In this document: one piece after another, positions 51,463 to 60,029 of the stretch | How the letters are laid out: each line of letters opens with the position of its first letter | Position numbering within the stretch: position 1 is the first letter of the stretch | Assembly: GCF_014649335.1 (NCBI RefSeq) | Contig: NZ_BMSV01000004.1 | Span: forward strand, 525,131 to 589,130 | Direction: 5' to 3' | Source of the DNA: Streptomyces roseolilacinus | GTDB lineage: Bacteria; Actinomycetota; Actinomycetes; Streptomycetales; Streptomycetaceae | Length of the DNA: 64,000 nt | Program-made: the position numbers and the translations under genes | Notes under the pieces: model-generated | The model's input: only the letters and a program-made list of their open reading frames with translations | Told to the model about the DNA's origin: nothing | The model's database searches: none

Positions 51463-51591
51463 ATGGGGAACAAGGTGGGCCGTCTCGGGGACTCCGGGGG
51501 AACGGCCGCCGCGATCGCCGTCATCGCACTGACCGCCGTCGCCATCGCGGTCCTGGGTTACTTCCTCCTCAGCCAGACGGGGCAGTCCTGA
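51463..51591 (+). CDS. 42-aa single-pass membrane protein
   Basis: MGNKVGRLGDSGG followed by a hydrophobic helix of about 22 residues (AAIAVIALTAVAIAVLGYFL) and LSQTGQS. ATG follows AGGAGAGCAGC. It precedes the T4SS-like block and could be part of it or an independent gene under the DasR-like site. Function unknown. Confidence 0.7.
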   Translation: MGNKVGRLGDSGGTAAAIAVIALTAVAIAVLGYFLLSQTGQS

Positions 51592-51636
51592 CCCTGACGG
51601 GCGATCGACCCGCGCCCGCCCGAGCGCACCGCGCAC

Positions 51637-51668
51637 CCGCCGCCACCGGAAGCCTTCCGGCGGCGGCG
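51637..51668 (+). terminator. hairpin after 42-aa gene
   Basis: CCGCCGCCACCGGAA (51637-51651) pairs with TTCCGGCGGCGGCG (51655-51668) with one mismatch and a 3-nt loop. Confidence 0.7.
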
Positions 51669-51878
51669 TCGCCGTTTACGGGCAAACCCCTAATCAAGGG
51701 ACAACGACGGTCATTGCCCGCAGTCACGCTCCGTGATACACAGAGTGACCGTACGCGTATCCGCACGAGCCCGACCGCTCACCCGTGCAGGTCAGAGGGG
51801 TCGGCCCGGTCAAACGTGCGGGGATCGGGTAAAGAGACCCGCCAAGTCGTCGTGCGTCGGCGGTTCCATCAGCGAAGA

Positions 51879-51917
51879 TAGTTGACGACCCATGCCATCC
51901 GGCGGGTCGTCAAACTA
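51879..51917 (+). promoter_or_regulatory. stem-loop in the leader of the T4SS-like operon
   Basis: TAGTTGACGACCC (51879-51891) pairs with GGGTCGTCAAACTA (51904-51917) with one bulged A and a 12-nt loop. It ends 22 nt before the first ATG (51940) of the block. It may protect the message or regulate translation; a DNA role is also possible. Confidence 0.6.
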
Positions 51918-51939
51918 CCGAACAGGGGCGGTGAGTTAC

Positions 51940-52248
51940 ATGTACCTGGCGGCCGAGAAGGGCGACATCACCACCATCATTGGCGGAATCGCCCCGAACT
52001 GGGGGCCCTTCGGGAGCCTGGGCAACCAGGCCCGGGTGATGATCGAGATCGTGATGGCCGTGGCCATCCTGCTGTGTCTCGGCATCGCCATCTGGGGAGC
52101 GGCCAAACAGCGGATCGGCGCGACCGCGCTGCGGGACACGTTCAGCGCCGAGCAGGGCAAGGGCCTGATCGTGGCCGGCCTGACCGGCGTCTTCATCATC
52201 GGATCGCTCGGCACGCTGTTCACCATCGTGTACGGGATGGCCGTCTAA
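51940..52248 (+). CDS. small two-helix membrane protein at VirB2/TrbC position
   Basis: A 102-aa protein: MYLAAEKGDITTIIGGIAPN, hydrophobic helix about 35-55 (IEIVMAVAILLCLGIAIWG), basic loop AAKQRIGA and second helix about 80-100 (LIVAGLTGVFIIGSLGTLF). This is the topology and size of VirB2/TrbC pilins, but there is no signal peptide and the resemblance is positional. GGTGAG precedes ATG 51940; GTG 51892 would overlap the stem-loop. First gene of the presumed secretion operon. Confidence 0.65.
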   Translation: MYLAAEKGDITTIIGGIAPNWGPFGSLGNQARVMIEIVMAVAILLCLGIAIWGAAKQRIGATALRDTFSAEQGKGLIVAGLTGVFIIGSLGTLFTIVYGMAV

Positions 52249-52380
52249 CCCGCCCCGTCCGCCCCGCCTTCGGCTCCGGCGCCCGCAGAGGATGCGTCTC
52301 CTGATGTCCACTCACCCCACCGCGCACGTGGCGCGGACAGCAGTACGGCAGCAGTCGTCGTTCGAGGAGGCGTACCCGTC

Positions 52381-53250
52381 ATGAGCTTCGGCGACGAGTA
52401 CGAAGGCGGGAGCGGTCGGGGCAGGGGCGGCCGGGGCGGTACGGGGCGGACCCGCACCCGCACCCGCCTGCCCGGGAACGAGCCCGTCGACGACTTCGGG
52501 GACGGCTTCGGCGGCCCGGCGCGGCGCCCGCCGCGCACCTCGCGGTCGCTGGTGACGGTCGTCGGCGTGGTCGTCCTGCTGATCGCCGCGATCGCCTTCG
52601 CGAACCGGTCCGGCGACGGCGACGGCGACGACGCCGCGAAGGGCCCCCGCGAGGGGGCCGCCGCACCCACGGCGGCGACCGGCACGAAGCCCGTCACCGG
52701 CAAGAACGGCACGATCCCGGCCGGGTTCGCCCAGGACGAGCAGGGCGCCCAGAGCGCGGCGGCGAACTACGCGGTGGCGCTCGGCTCCGCCGAGATGTTC
52801 GACAAGACGAAGCGCGACGAGATCCTGACCGCCATCATCGCCCCGTCGCGCCTGAAGCACTTCCAGGGCACCCTCGACAAGGCGTACTCGCCGTCCTTCT
52901 ACCAGAACGTCGGCCTCAAACCCGACGGCACCGCCCCCGAAGGGTTCGCGTTCGTCTCCCGCACGGCCCCCATCGGTACGAAGGTCACCAGCATCAACGG
53001 CGGCCGGGCCACGGTCGAGGTCTGGTGCGCCGGTCTCTTCGGGCTGGCCGGGGAGGGTTCCACCAAGCCGGTCACGAACGGCTGGTTCACCATCACGATG
53101 GAGCTGGAGTGGGTGAACGACGACTGGAAGGCGGTGGACCACTCGCAGAAGGAGGGGCCTGCCCCGGTCGGCGGTGACACCCGTGCCTCCAGCGCAGAAG
53201 AGATCGCCGACGCTGTGATCGGGTTCGGAGGATTCACCTATGCCCGCTGA
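52381..53250 (+). CDS. single-pass protein with VirB8-like layout
   Basis: A 289-aa protein: cytosolic Gly/Arg-rich start (about 1-55), membrane helix (LVTVVGVVVLLIAAIAF, about 57-76), then an extracytoplasmic domain with AAANYAVALGSAEMF, GRATVEVWCAGLFGLAG and FTITMELEWVNDDWKAV. This N-in, NTF2-like C-out organisation is that of VirB8/TcpC proteins; I infer the role from layout and context only. Start after GAGGAGGCG. Overlaps the next gene by 11 nt. Confidence 0.68.
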   Translation: MSFGDEYEGGSGRGRGGRGGTGRTRTRTRLPGNEPVDDFGDGFGGPARRPPRTSRSLVTVVGVVVLLIAAIAFANRSGDGDGDDAAKGPREGAAAPTAATGTKPVTGKNGTIPAGFAQDEQGAQSAAANYAVALGSAEMFDKTKRDEILTAIIAPSRLKHFQGTLDKAYSPSFYQNVGLKPDGTAPEGFAFVSRTAPIGTKVTSINGGRATVEVWCAGLFGLAGEGSTKPVTNGWFTITMELEWVNDDWKAVDHSQKEGPAPVGGDTRASSAEEIADAVIGFGGFTYAR

Positions 53251-54583
53251 CGCCCGGCGTCGCGCCGCCGCCCTCGGCACCCTGCTGCTGGCCGCGCAGA
53301 CGTCCGTGTTCCTGTGGGCCGGGCGTGCCGTGGCGGCGCCCACGCCCACCCCGTCGCCCTCCCCCTCCCCCGGTCGGAGCAACGACCCCTGCGACCTCAT
53401 CCACGGACCGTCCCGCGACTACTGCGAGACCGGTGAGGGCAGCACCTCCCGCTCCGTCAACCCCCTCGAGCCCGGCGACGCCGTGGACCCCCTCTCCTCC
53501 CTCGCCCGCGGCTGCGCCGACGCCGCCGCGTGGACCGTCGACAAGCTGAGCGCCGCCGTCGACAGCACCGCCGCCGTCGACTTCACGAACCCGCAGTTCC
53601 TCAAGCAGTACGCCGTCGTCTTCGCGGCCTCCACCATCCTCACCCTCGTCCTGTGGCTGCTCGCCGTCGCCAAGCGGGCCATCCGGGGCGTGCCGCTGGG
53701 CACGGCGCTCTCCGAGGCCATCGGGTTCCTCTGGCTGACCGTGCTCGCCTCCGCGTTCACGCCGCTGATCCTGCACACCGTCGTCTCCGCGACCGACGGC
53801 GTCACCGAGGTCATCGCCTCCGGCACCGGCGGCCAGACCGACGTGTTCTTCGGGTCGTTCTCCGCCGCCCTCAAGAAGGGCGACGACATCGGCGGCGGGC
53901 CGATCATGATGATCGTCGTCGCGCTCGTGTCGATCCTCGCCGCGGGCATCCTGTGGCTGGAGCTGGTGATCCGCGCCGCGCTGCTCTACGTGGGCGCGCT
54001 CCTCGGGACCGTCGTGTACGCGGGGCTCGTCGACAAGAACATGTGGGGCCACGTCCGCCGCTGGGCCGGCATCATGATCGCGATCATCCTGGTGAAGCCC
54101 GTCATCGTGATCGTCCTCGGCCTCGCCGGGGCGCTCTCCTCCGGTGACGGCCCCGACGCGTTCTCCGCCGTCGTCTCCGGCCTCGCAATCATCCTGCTGG
54201 CGATCTTCGCGTCCGCCGCCATCTACCGCTTCGTGCCCGGCTTCGGCGACGAGATCGCCACCGCCCGTACGAACCGGAACCACGCCACCGACGGCGCGCA
54301 GGCCGCCGCCGTCATCTCCTCCCCCGCCGCACTGGTCTCCCAGGGCATCAAGACCCACAGCTCCCGCAGCCACCAGCAGCAGGGCTCCGGCGCGCCGGCC
54401 GGCGCCAACGCCGTCTCCGGCGGGGTCGCGGCCCACGGCGGCCGCGGCGGCGCGCCCACCGGCACGCCCTCGCCACGCAGCGCGCCCAGCGCCTCGGCGA
54501 CCACCAACAGCCCGCATACCAGCCGCGGCACAGGCAACACCGGTAACAACAGCAACAACAGCCCAGGAGGTGGAGGGCGGTGA
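53240..54583 (+). CDS. polytopic membrane protein, VirB6/TrbL-like
   Basis: A 447-aa protein. A cleavable signal (ALGTLLLAAQTSVFLWAGRA) is followed by a Pro/Ser stretch, a soluble part with two or three Cys, and about six membrane helices (about 130-345). The cytosolic tail is Ser/Gly/Asn-rich. Signal plus central helices plus low-complexity tail is the plan of VirB6/TrbL channel proteins. It sits between the VirB8-like and SCO6880-family genes with overlapping ends on both sides (GTGA at the 3' end). Confidence 0.75.
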   Translation: MPADARRRAAALGTLLLAAQTSVFLWAGRAVAAPTPTPSPSPSPGRSNDPCDLIHGPSRDYCETGEGSTSRSVNPLEPGDAVDPLSSLARGCADAAAWTVDKLSAAVDSTAAVDFTNPQFLKQYAVVFAASTILTLVLWLLAVAKRAIRGVPLGTALSEAIGFLWLTVLASAFTPLILHTVVSATDGVTEVIASGTGGQTDVFFGSFSAALKKGDDIGGGPIMMIVVALVSILAAGILWLELVIRAALLYVGALLGTVVYAGLVDKNMWGHVRRWAGIMIAIILVKPVIVIVLGLAGALSSGDGPDAFSAVVSGLAIILLAIFASAAIYRFVPGFGDEIATARTNRNHATDGAQAAAVISSPAALVSQGIKTHSSRSHQQQGSGAPAGANAVSGGVAAHGGRGGAPTGTPSPRSAPSASATTNSPHTSRGTGNTGNNSNNSPGGGGR

Positions 54584-56136
54584 CGATCCAGTCCCATCCG
54601 ATCACGCCCCGCCGTGCGTATCTCATCGGCCGCGCCCGGCCGAACGCGGTCATCGGCAAGAACCGTGAGACCGGCGAGATCGCCCTGATCATCGCCGGCG
54701 CGTTCGTCGGCATGATGTGCGGCCTCCTCGTCCCGGTCCTCTCGCTGCGCATCGTGCTGCTCGTCGGCTTCCCGATGCTCGCCCTCGCCGCCGTGTACGT
54801 CCCCTACCGCGGCCGCACCTTCTACCGCTGGTACGAGGTGAACCGCAGCTACAAGCGGGTCCTCCGCCAGGGCACCACGTACCGCTCCGCCGCCATGGAG
54901 GCCGGCACGCGCCTCGACGGCCGGGAGGTCGAGGTCGGCCCGCCGCCCGGCATCGGCCGCATCAACTGGCTCTCCGCCCCCTTCGGCCCCGACGAGATCG
55001 CCGTGCTCCTGCACGCCGACCGCCGCACCGTCACCGCCGCCATCGAGATCGAGGGCCCCGGCGTCGGCCTGCGCGACAGCGAGGACCAGGAAGCCCTGGT
55101 GGACCGGTTCGGGACGCTCCTCAAGCACGTCGCCAACGGGGACGGCTTCGTCACCCGCATCCAGATGCTCGCCCGCACCCTCCCCGCCGACCCCGACGCC
55201 CACGCCAAGGACGTCGCCCAGCGCGGCGACCCCCACGCCCCACGCTGGCTCCTGGACTCCTACGACCAGCTGCAGTCCATGGTGTCGACCTCCAGCGAGC
55301 AGCACCGCGCCTACCTCGTCGCCTGCATGCACTACACGCGCGAATTGGCCGCCGAGGCACAGGCCATCGCCCGCGCCGCCCGCCACGCCGGCGGCAGGCG
55401 GCAGCGGCTCGACAAGGACGCCGGGCTCGCCGTCGTCATGGCCCGCGAGCTGACCGACATCTGCGCCCGCCTCGCCGAGGCCGACATCCGCGTCCGCCAG
55501 CCGCTGGGCCAGTCCCGCCTGGCGTCGCTCGTGCACTCCATGTACGACCCGGACCACCCGATCGACCACATCCAGGCCATGAGCAAGCGCAACGCCTGGC
55601 CGGCCGAGCTCGACGCCGTCGAGCCGACGTACCTCCAGGCGAAGACCCGCGAGTCCACGACCCGCGCTCCCTGGTGCCACGCCACCGCCTGGGTCAAGGA
55701 GTGGCCGATGACCCCGGTCGGGGTCAACTTCCTGGCCCCGCTGCTCGTCCACACCCCCGACGTGATCCGCACGGTCGCCGTCACCATGGACCTCGAACCG
55801 ACCGAGATCGCCATCGAGCGGATGCTCACCGAGAAGACCAACGACGAGGCCGAGGCCAGCCGCGCCGCCAAGATGAACCGCACCGTCGACCCCCGCGACA
55901 TCGCCGCCCACGGCCGGCTCGACCAGCGGGGTGAGGACCTCGCCAGCGGCGCGGCGGGCGTCAACCTCGTCGGGTACATCACGGTGTCGTCCCGCTCGCC
56001 CGAGGCCCTCGCCCGGGACAAGCGGACGATCAGGGCGTCCGCCGGCAAGTCGTACCTGAAGCTGGAGTGGTGCGACCGCGAACACCACCGCGCGTTCGTG
56101 AACACCCTCCCGTTCGCGACCGGCATCCGCCGGTGA
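54580..56136 (+). CDS. SCO6880-family (PrgI/VirB3-VirB4 N-terminal-like) protein
   Basis: A 518-aa protein. Two membrane helices at about 35-75 in the VirB3/PrgI position are followed by YVPYRGRTFYRWYEVNRSYK and a large cytosolic domain matching the N-terminal half of VirB4-like proteins (SSEQHRAYLVACMHYTRELA, RAPWCHATAWVKEWP, GYITVSSRSPEALARDKR). There is no Walker motif; the ATPase half is encoded by the next gene, so VirB4 appears split here. GTG start overlapping the previous stop. Confidence 0.82.
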   Translation: MTIQSHPITPRRAYLIGRARPNAVIGKNRETGEIALIIAGAFVGMMCGLLVPVLSLRIVLLVGFPMLALAAVYVPYRGRTFYRWYEVNRSYKRVLRQGTTYRSAAMEAGTRLDGREVEVGPPPGIGRINWLSAPFGPDEIAVLLHADRRTVTAAIEIEGPGVGLRDSEDQEALVDRFGTLLKHVANGDGFVTRIQMLARTLPADPDAHAKDVAQRGDPHAPRWLLDSYDQLQSMVSTSSEQHRAYLVACMHYTRELAAEAQAIARAARHAGGRRQRLDKDAGLAVVMARELTDICARLAEADIRVRQPLGQSRLASLVHSMYDPDHPIDHIQAMSKRNAWPAELDAVEPTYLQAKTRESTTRAPWCHATAWVKEWPMTPVGVNFLAPLLVHTPDVIRTVAVTMDLEPTEIAIERMLTEKTNDEAEASRAAKMNRTVDPRDIAAHGRLDQRGEDLASGAAGVNLVGYITVSSRSPEALARDKRTIRASAGKSYLKLEWCDREHHRAFVNTLPFATGIRR

Positions 56137-56290
56137 CCCGGTGGCCGGCGGTGCGGACCGGGGCGCCGCACGCGGCGCGGCGACCGCGGGGACCGCGGGG
56201 ACCGCACGCGAAGCGGGTGCCGCACAGGGCTCACGGGCCGCACGGGCCACACGGGTCGACCGGACGAGACGATAGGACGATAGGGGCCTG

Positions 56291-57703
56291 ATGATGCGCG
56301 ATCCGCTGTCCGTCCTCACCGACGCCTTCACCTCCTTCCTCTTCGGGAAGGTGGAGACCACCCGCCTGCCCGTCCGCACCTCCACCGGCCAGGCCCAGGC
56401 CGTCTACCTGCCGACCGCCGCACCCGGCCTGGGCGACTCCGGCGTGATCATCGGCCGGGAGGTCTACAGCGGCAAGGGCTACGTCTACGACCCGTTCCAG
56501 CTGTACGGGCAGCAGCTCCCCGCCCCGCACTGGCTGGTCCTCGGCGAGTCCGGCAACGGCAAGTCGGCGCTGGAGAAGACGTACGTCCTGCGCCAGCTCC
56601 GCTTCCGCGACCGCCAGGTCGTGGTCCTCGACGCCCAGGGCGAGGACGGGGTCGGCGAGTGGAACCTCATCGCGGAGCAGCTGGGGATAACGCCCATCCG
56701 CCTCGACCCGATGGCCGCCCTCAACGACGGCATCCGCCTCAACCCGCTCGACCCGTCCATCACGACCACCGGCCAGCTCGCGCTGCTGCGCACCATCATC
56801 GAGGTCGCGATGGGCCACGGCCTCGACGAGCGGGCCGGCTTCGCGCTGAAGGTCGCCCACGCGTACGTCAACGAGACGATCACCGACCGCCAGCCCGTCC
56901 TCACCGACATCGTCGAGCAGCTCCGCCACCCGGAGCCCGAGTCGGCGGAGGCGATGAACGTCGACATAGACGACGTACGCGCCTGGGGCCTCGACGTCGC
57001 GCTCGTCCTCGACCGGCTCGTCGACGGCGACCTGCGCGGCATGTTCGACGGGCCGACGACCGTCGGCATCGACCTCGACGCGCCGCTCATCGTCTTCGAC
57101 CTGTCGCACATCGACCGCAACTCCATCGCCATGCCCATCCTCATGGCGATCGTCGGCGTGTGGCTGGAGCACACCTGGATCCGCCCCGACCGGAAGAAGC
57201 GCATCTTCCTCGTCGAGGAGGCCTGGCACATCATCAACAGCCCGTTCGTCGCCCAGCTGTTCCAGCGGCTGCTGAAGTTCGGCCGGCGACTCGGCCTGTC
57301 CTTCGTCGCCGTCGTCCACCACCTCAGCGACGTGGTCGACGGGGCGGCGGCGCGGGAGGCGGCGGCGATCCTCAAGATGGCCTCCACCCGGACCATCTAC
57401 GCCCAGAAGGCCGACGAGGCGCGGGCCACCGGACGGGTGCTCGGCCTGCCCCGCTGGGCCGTGGAGATCATCCCGACCCTCACCCCCGGCATCGCCGTCT
57501 GGGACGTCAACGGCAACGTCCAGGTCGTCAAGCACCTGGTCACCGAGGCGGAACGGCCCCTCGTCTACACCGACCGCGCCATGACCGAGTCGGCCGCGCG
57601 CGAGCTGCCCGACGACCTCAAGGCCGCCGAATGGGAGGCGGAGCAGCGGGCGGCCCTCATGGAGCGGCAGATGAACGGCTCGCCCGAGTCGACGGTGGCG
57701 TGA
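56291..57703 (+). CDS. VirB4/TraC-like secretion ATPase
   Basis: A 470-aa ATPase: Walker A GESGNGKS (residues 85-92), Walker B IFLVEEAW with acidic residues at 309-310, and a late VVHHLSDVV of the FtsK/HerA-VirB4 group. The N-terminal domain of VirB4 is absent here and matches the preceding gene. It should power export or pilus assembly. ATG 56291 follows AGGGG; the 154-nt gap before it holds small GC-rich direct repeats (GGGGACCGC, GACGATAGG) but no gene. Confidence 0.87.
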   Translation: MMRDPLSVLTDAFTSFLFGKVETTRLPVRTSTGQAQAVYLPTAAPGLGDSGVIIGREVYSGKGYVYDPFQLYGQQLPAPHWLVLGESGNGKSALEKTYVLRQLRFRDRQVVVLDAQGEDGVGEWNLIAEQLGITPIRLDPMAALNDGIRLNPLDPSITTTGQLALLRTIIEVAMGHGLDERAGFALKVAHAYVNETITDRQPVLTDIVEQLRHPEPESAEAMNVDIDDVRAWGLDVALVLDRLVDGDLRGMFDGPTTVGIDLDAPLIVFDLSHIDRNSIAMPILMAIVGVWLEHTWIRPDRKKRIFLVEEAWHIINSPFVAQLFQRLLKFGRRLGLSFVAVVHHLSDVVDGAAAREAAAILKMASTRTIYAQKADEARATGRVLGLPRWAVEIIPTLTPGIAVWDVNGNVQVVKHLVTEAERPLVYTDRAMTESAARELPDDLKAAEWEAEQRAALMERQMNGSPESTVA

Positions 57704-57704
57704 C

Positions 57705-59264
57705 GTGGAGCGCACACCGGACGCGCGGGGTGGAGGCGCGCAGCGGGGCGTCCCCGACGGCCTGCTCATGGGGCTGCTGGGGCTGCTGCTCGGCATGACG
57801 CTGGCGGTGTGGACGGCGACCGGCCTGGCCGGGCTGTTCACGCACGGCTCCTGGCCGCGGGGGGTCGCCTTCTCCCACACCCCGTCGGCCCTGCGCCACC
57901 TGGTCACCGCCCCGCAGGACCTGGCGGGCGCCTGGCCGCTGACGCCGGCCGGTCAGCTGCCCGGGTACGGGGTGTTCTGGGGGCTGCTGATCGGCGAACT
58001 GATGGTGGCCGTGGTGCTGGCGGTGTTCGTGGTGGGTACGGTGGCCCGCTGGCGGGCGGTACGGGCGGCGGCCCGCGCCCGGCACGGCCACCCGGCCACG
58101 ACGGCCGCCACCCCCGCGTCCGCCCCCACCGCCCTCCCGGAACCGGCCACCGCACCGGCCACCACCCCGGCCGCCGCTCCCGCCCCCGACCCCGTACCGG
58201 AGCCCCGCACGGCCCCCACGGAGGCCGCACCGCCCGGCGTCCCCCACCCCACCGCCCTCCACCCCGCCGCCCCGCACCCTCCCGCGGTCGCCCTCCCCAT
58301 GCCCCGCACGCCGGACCCGCGCCTCCTCTACGGGGACCGCGCCGCCCGCCGCCCCCGCGCCCTCCGGGCCGTCCTGGAGGCCGAGGGCCCCGCCCTCGTC
58401 GTCACGTCCGACCCCGGGCTGTGGGCGGACACGAAGGACGCGCGCGCCAAGCTCGGCCCGGTCGTCCTCTACGACCCCGGCCACCTCTGCGACACCCCGG
58501 CACGCCTCCACTGGTCGCCCGCGGACGGCTGCGAGGACACCGCCACGGCCGCGTCCCGCGCCGCCGCGCTCCTCGCCCCCGTACGCCCCCGGGCCCGCGT
58601 GGACGCCGCCGTCGCCGACACCGCCGAGACCCTGCTGAGCTGCTGGCTGCACGCCGCGGCCGTCGACGGCCGGCCGTTCAAGCAGGTGCACCGCTGGGCG
58701 CAGCACCACGGCGCGGCCCACGAGCCGGTACGCATCCTCCGTACGCACCCCAAGGCCACCAACAGCCACGCCGGCCTCCTGGAGTCGGCGCTCACCGCCC
58801 ACTCCGAACGCCGCGACGCCGCACGGGCGCTGACGTCCCGTGCCCTCTCCTGCCTCTCCTCGGTCCACATCCGCGAGGCGTGCACCCCCCATCGAACTGA
58901 TGCGCTCACCTTGGAATCATTCGGCGCCGAAGGGGGCACCCTCTACGTGGTGGGCGAACCGATCGAGGACCCCCGGACGGACCCCGGGGCGATGCCCCTC
59001 CTCACCGCCCTCGCCTCGCACGTGGTCGAGCACGGCCGCCGCATGGCCGCACGGTCATCCGACGGTCGGCTCGACCCACCAATGACCCTGGTCCTCGACG
59101 ACGTGGCCGCCGTGGCCCCGCTCCCGCGCCTCCCGGAGCTCCTCGCGACCGGCCACGACCGGGGCCTGCCCACGCTCGTCCTGCTCCGCTCCCAGGAGCA
59201 GGCCCGCGCCCGCTGGCAGGAACCCCTCACCACCGGCAGCCCCTGGGAAGGGTCCACGAAGTAG
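57705..59264 (+). CDS. TraG/VirD4-like membrane protein lacking a visible Walker A
   Basis: A 519-aa protein: two N-terminal membrane helices (about 22-45 and 88-110), an Ala/Pro linker and a cytosolic domain in TraG/TraD order. The segment ALVVTSDPGLWADTKDARAK matches the VirD4 Walker B/sensor region, and MTLVLDDVAAVAPLPRLPEL a later acidic motif. I find no GxxGxGKT/S. It starts 1 nt after the VirB4 stop, GTG 57705. Its stop lies inside palindromic element copy B. Confidence 0.75.
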   Translation: MERTPDARGGGAQRGVPDGLLMGLLGLLLGMTLAVWTATGLAGLFTHGSWPRGVAFSHTPSALRHLVTAPQDLAGAWPLTPAGQLPGYGVFWGLLIGELMVAVVLAVFVVGTVARWRAVRAAARARHGHPATTAATPASAPTALPEPATAPATTPAAAPAPDPVPEPRTAPTEAAPPGVPHPTALHPAAPHPPAVALPMPRTPDPRLLYGDRAARRPRALRAVLEAEGPALVVTSDPGLWADTKDARAKLGPVVLYDPGHLCDTPARLHWSPADGCEDTATAASRAAALLAPVRPRARVDAAVADTAETLLSCWLHAAAVDGRPFKQVHRWAQHHGAAHEPVRILRTHPKATNSHAGLLESALTAHSERRDAARALTSRALSCLSSVHIREACTPHRTDALTLESFGAEGGTLYVVGEPIEDPRTDPGAMPLLTALASHVVEHGRRMAARSSDGRLDPPMTLVLDDVAAVAPLPRLPELLATGHDRGLPTLVLLRSQEQARARWQEPLTTGSPWEGSTK

Positions 59265-59304
59265 CGCCGTTCGCCCGCCCGGCGGACGGGACGTCGAAGA
59301 CGCG
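59251..59304. repeat. inverted, degenerate copy B of the 48658 element
   Basis: Read on the minus strand it begins GCGTCTTCGACGTCCCGTC and continues GCCGGGCGGGCGAACGGCGC, nearly identical to 48659-48696; the right arm has decayed, so it is less palindromic. It covers the last four codons of the TraG-like gene. Confidence 0.8.
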
Positions 59305-59306
59305 GC

Positions 59307-59897
59307 CTACCACCCCAGCGGCCCCTCGTCCCCCGCGCACACCGCCGGCCGCCGCATCTCGTACTCCTCCTCCACCACACCCGGCTCCCCCGCCACCGGC
59401 AGGGTCCGCCCGCTCGGCACGAACGCCGCCTTCCGGTACAGCGCCGCCGCCCGCGCGTTCCGCTCGTGCACGTAGAGCCGCACCCGCCGCACCACCGGCT
59501 CCCGCAGCGACCACGACCAGTCCACCGCGGCCCACAGCAGCTTCCGCGCCACGCCGCCGCCCCGCGCCTCGGGCCGCAGGTACACGCCGACGAGGTGCGT
59601 CTGGTCCACCTCCGGCACCTCGCCGAACAGCACCTCCTCGCCCCGCCGCTCCAGCAGCGCGGTCACCGACCCGACCCACCGCCCGTCCGGCGCGACGGCC
59701 ACGACCTGCCGCCCGGTGCGGCTGCCCTCCGCGGCCCGCCCGGTCCGCTCCCGCCAGTACGACTCGGGCCGCGCGGCGGCCGCCTCGTACGAGTCCAGGA
59801 AGGCCAGTGGCGCGACCGGGTCCCGCAGCGCGGCCAGCCGGAGCTCCCGGACCTCACGCCACTCCTCGGCCCGCACGGGGCGTATCCGATACGTCAT
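59307..59897 (-). CDS. GNAT-family N-acetyltransferase
   Basis: A 196-aa acetyltransferase: start MTYRIRPVRAEEWREVRELR, CoA-binding VYLRPEARGGGVARKLL, and LYVHERNARAAALYRKAAFV. Substrate unknown. ATG 59897 has GAGGATCGGGGG upstream. Divergent from the ABC transporter. Confidence 0.87.
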   Translation of the reverse strand: MTYRIRPVRAEEWREVRELRLAALRDPVAPLAFLDSYEAAAARPESYWRERTGRAAEGSRTGRQVVAVAPDGRWVGSVTALLERRGEEVLFGEVPEVDQTHLVGVYLRPEARGGGVARKLLWAAVDWSWSLREPVVRRVRLYVHERNARAAALYRKAAFVPSGRTLPVAGEPGVVEEEYEMRRPAVCAGDEGPLGW

Positions 59898-60029
59898 CCC
59901 CCGATCCTCCCCACCGCCCCCGCCGCCCGGCAACCGCACGCCCCCGTGGTACCTCGGTACGACGCCCCCGCCCGCGCTCCCGCCCCCGGTCGGACGCCCC
60001 GCGGCGCCCCGCTCCGTAGCGTCGGCGAC

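Larger units (their letters stand above)
51592..51939. other. 348-nt gap with terminator and long stem-loop
   Basis: Contains the hairpin at 51637-51668 and the stem-loop at 51879-51917; no gene is supported between them. Confidence 0.5.

Noticed and set aside
56137..56290. 74-codon ORF (56067-56291) between the SCO6880-family and VirB4-like genes
   Set aside because: Most of it overlaps the upstream gene out of frame and the rest translates short GC repeats (His/Gly/Pro-rich); no ribosome site.
48658..59304. Composite transposon or integrated conjugative element
   Set aside because: No transposase, integrase, relaxase or tRNA attachment site is seen; the inverted copies alone do not prove mobility. 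Kept as a finding, not annotated as a mobile element.
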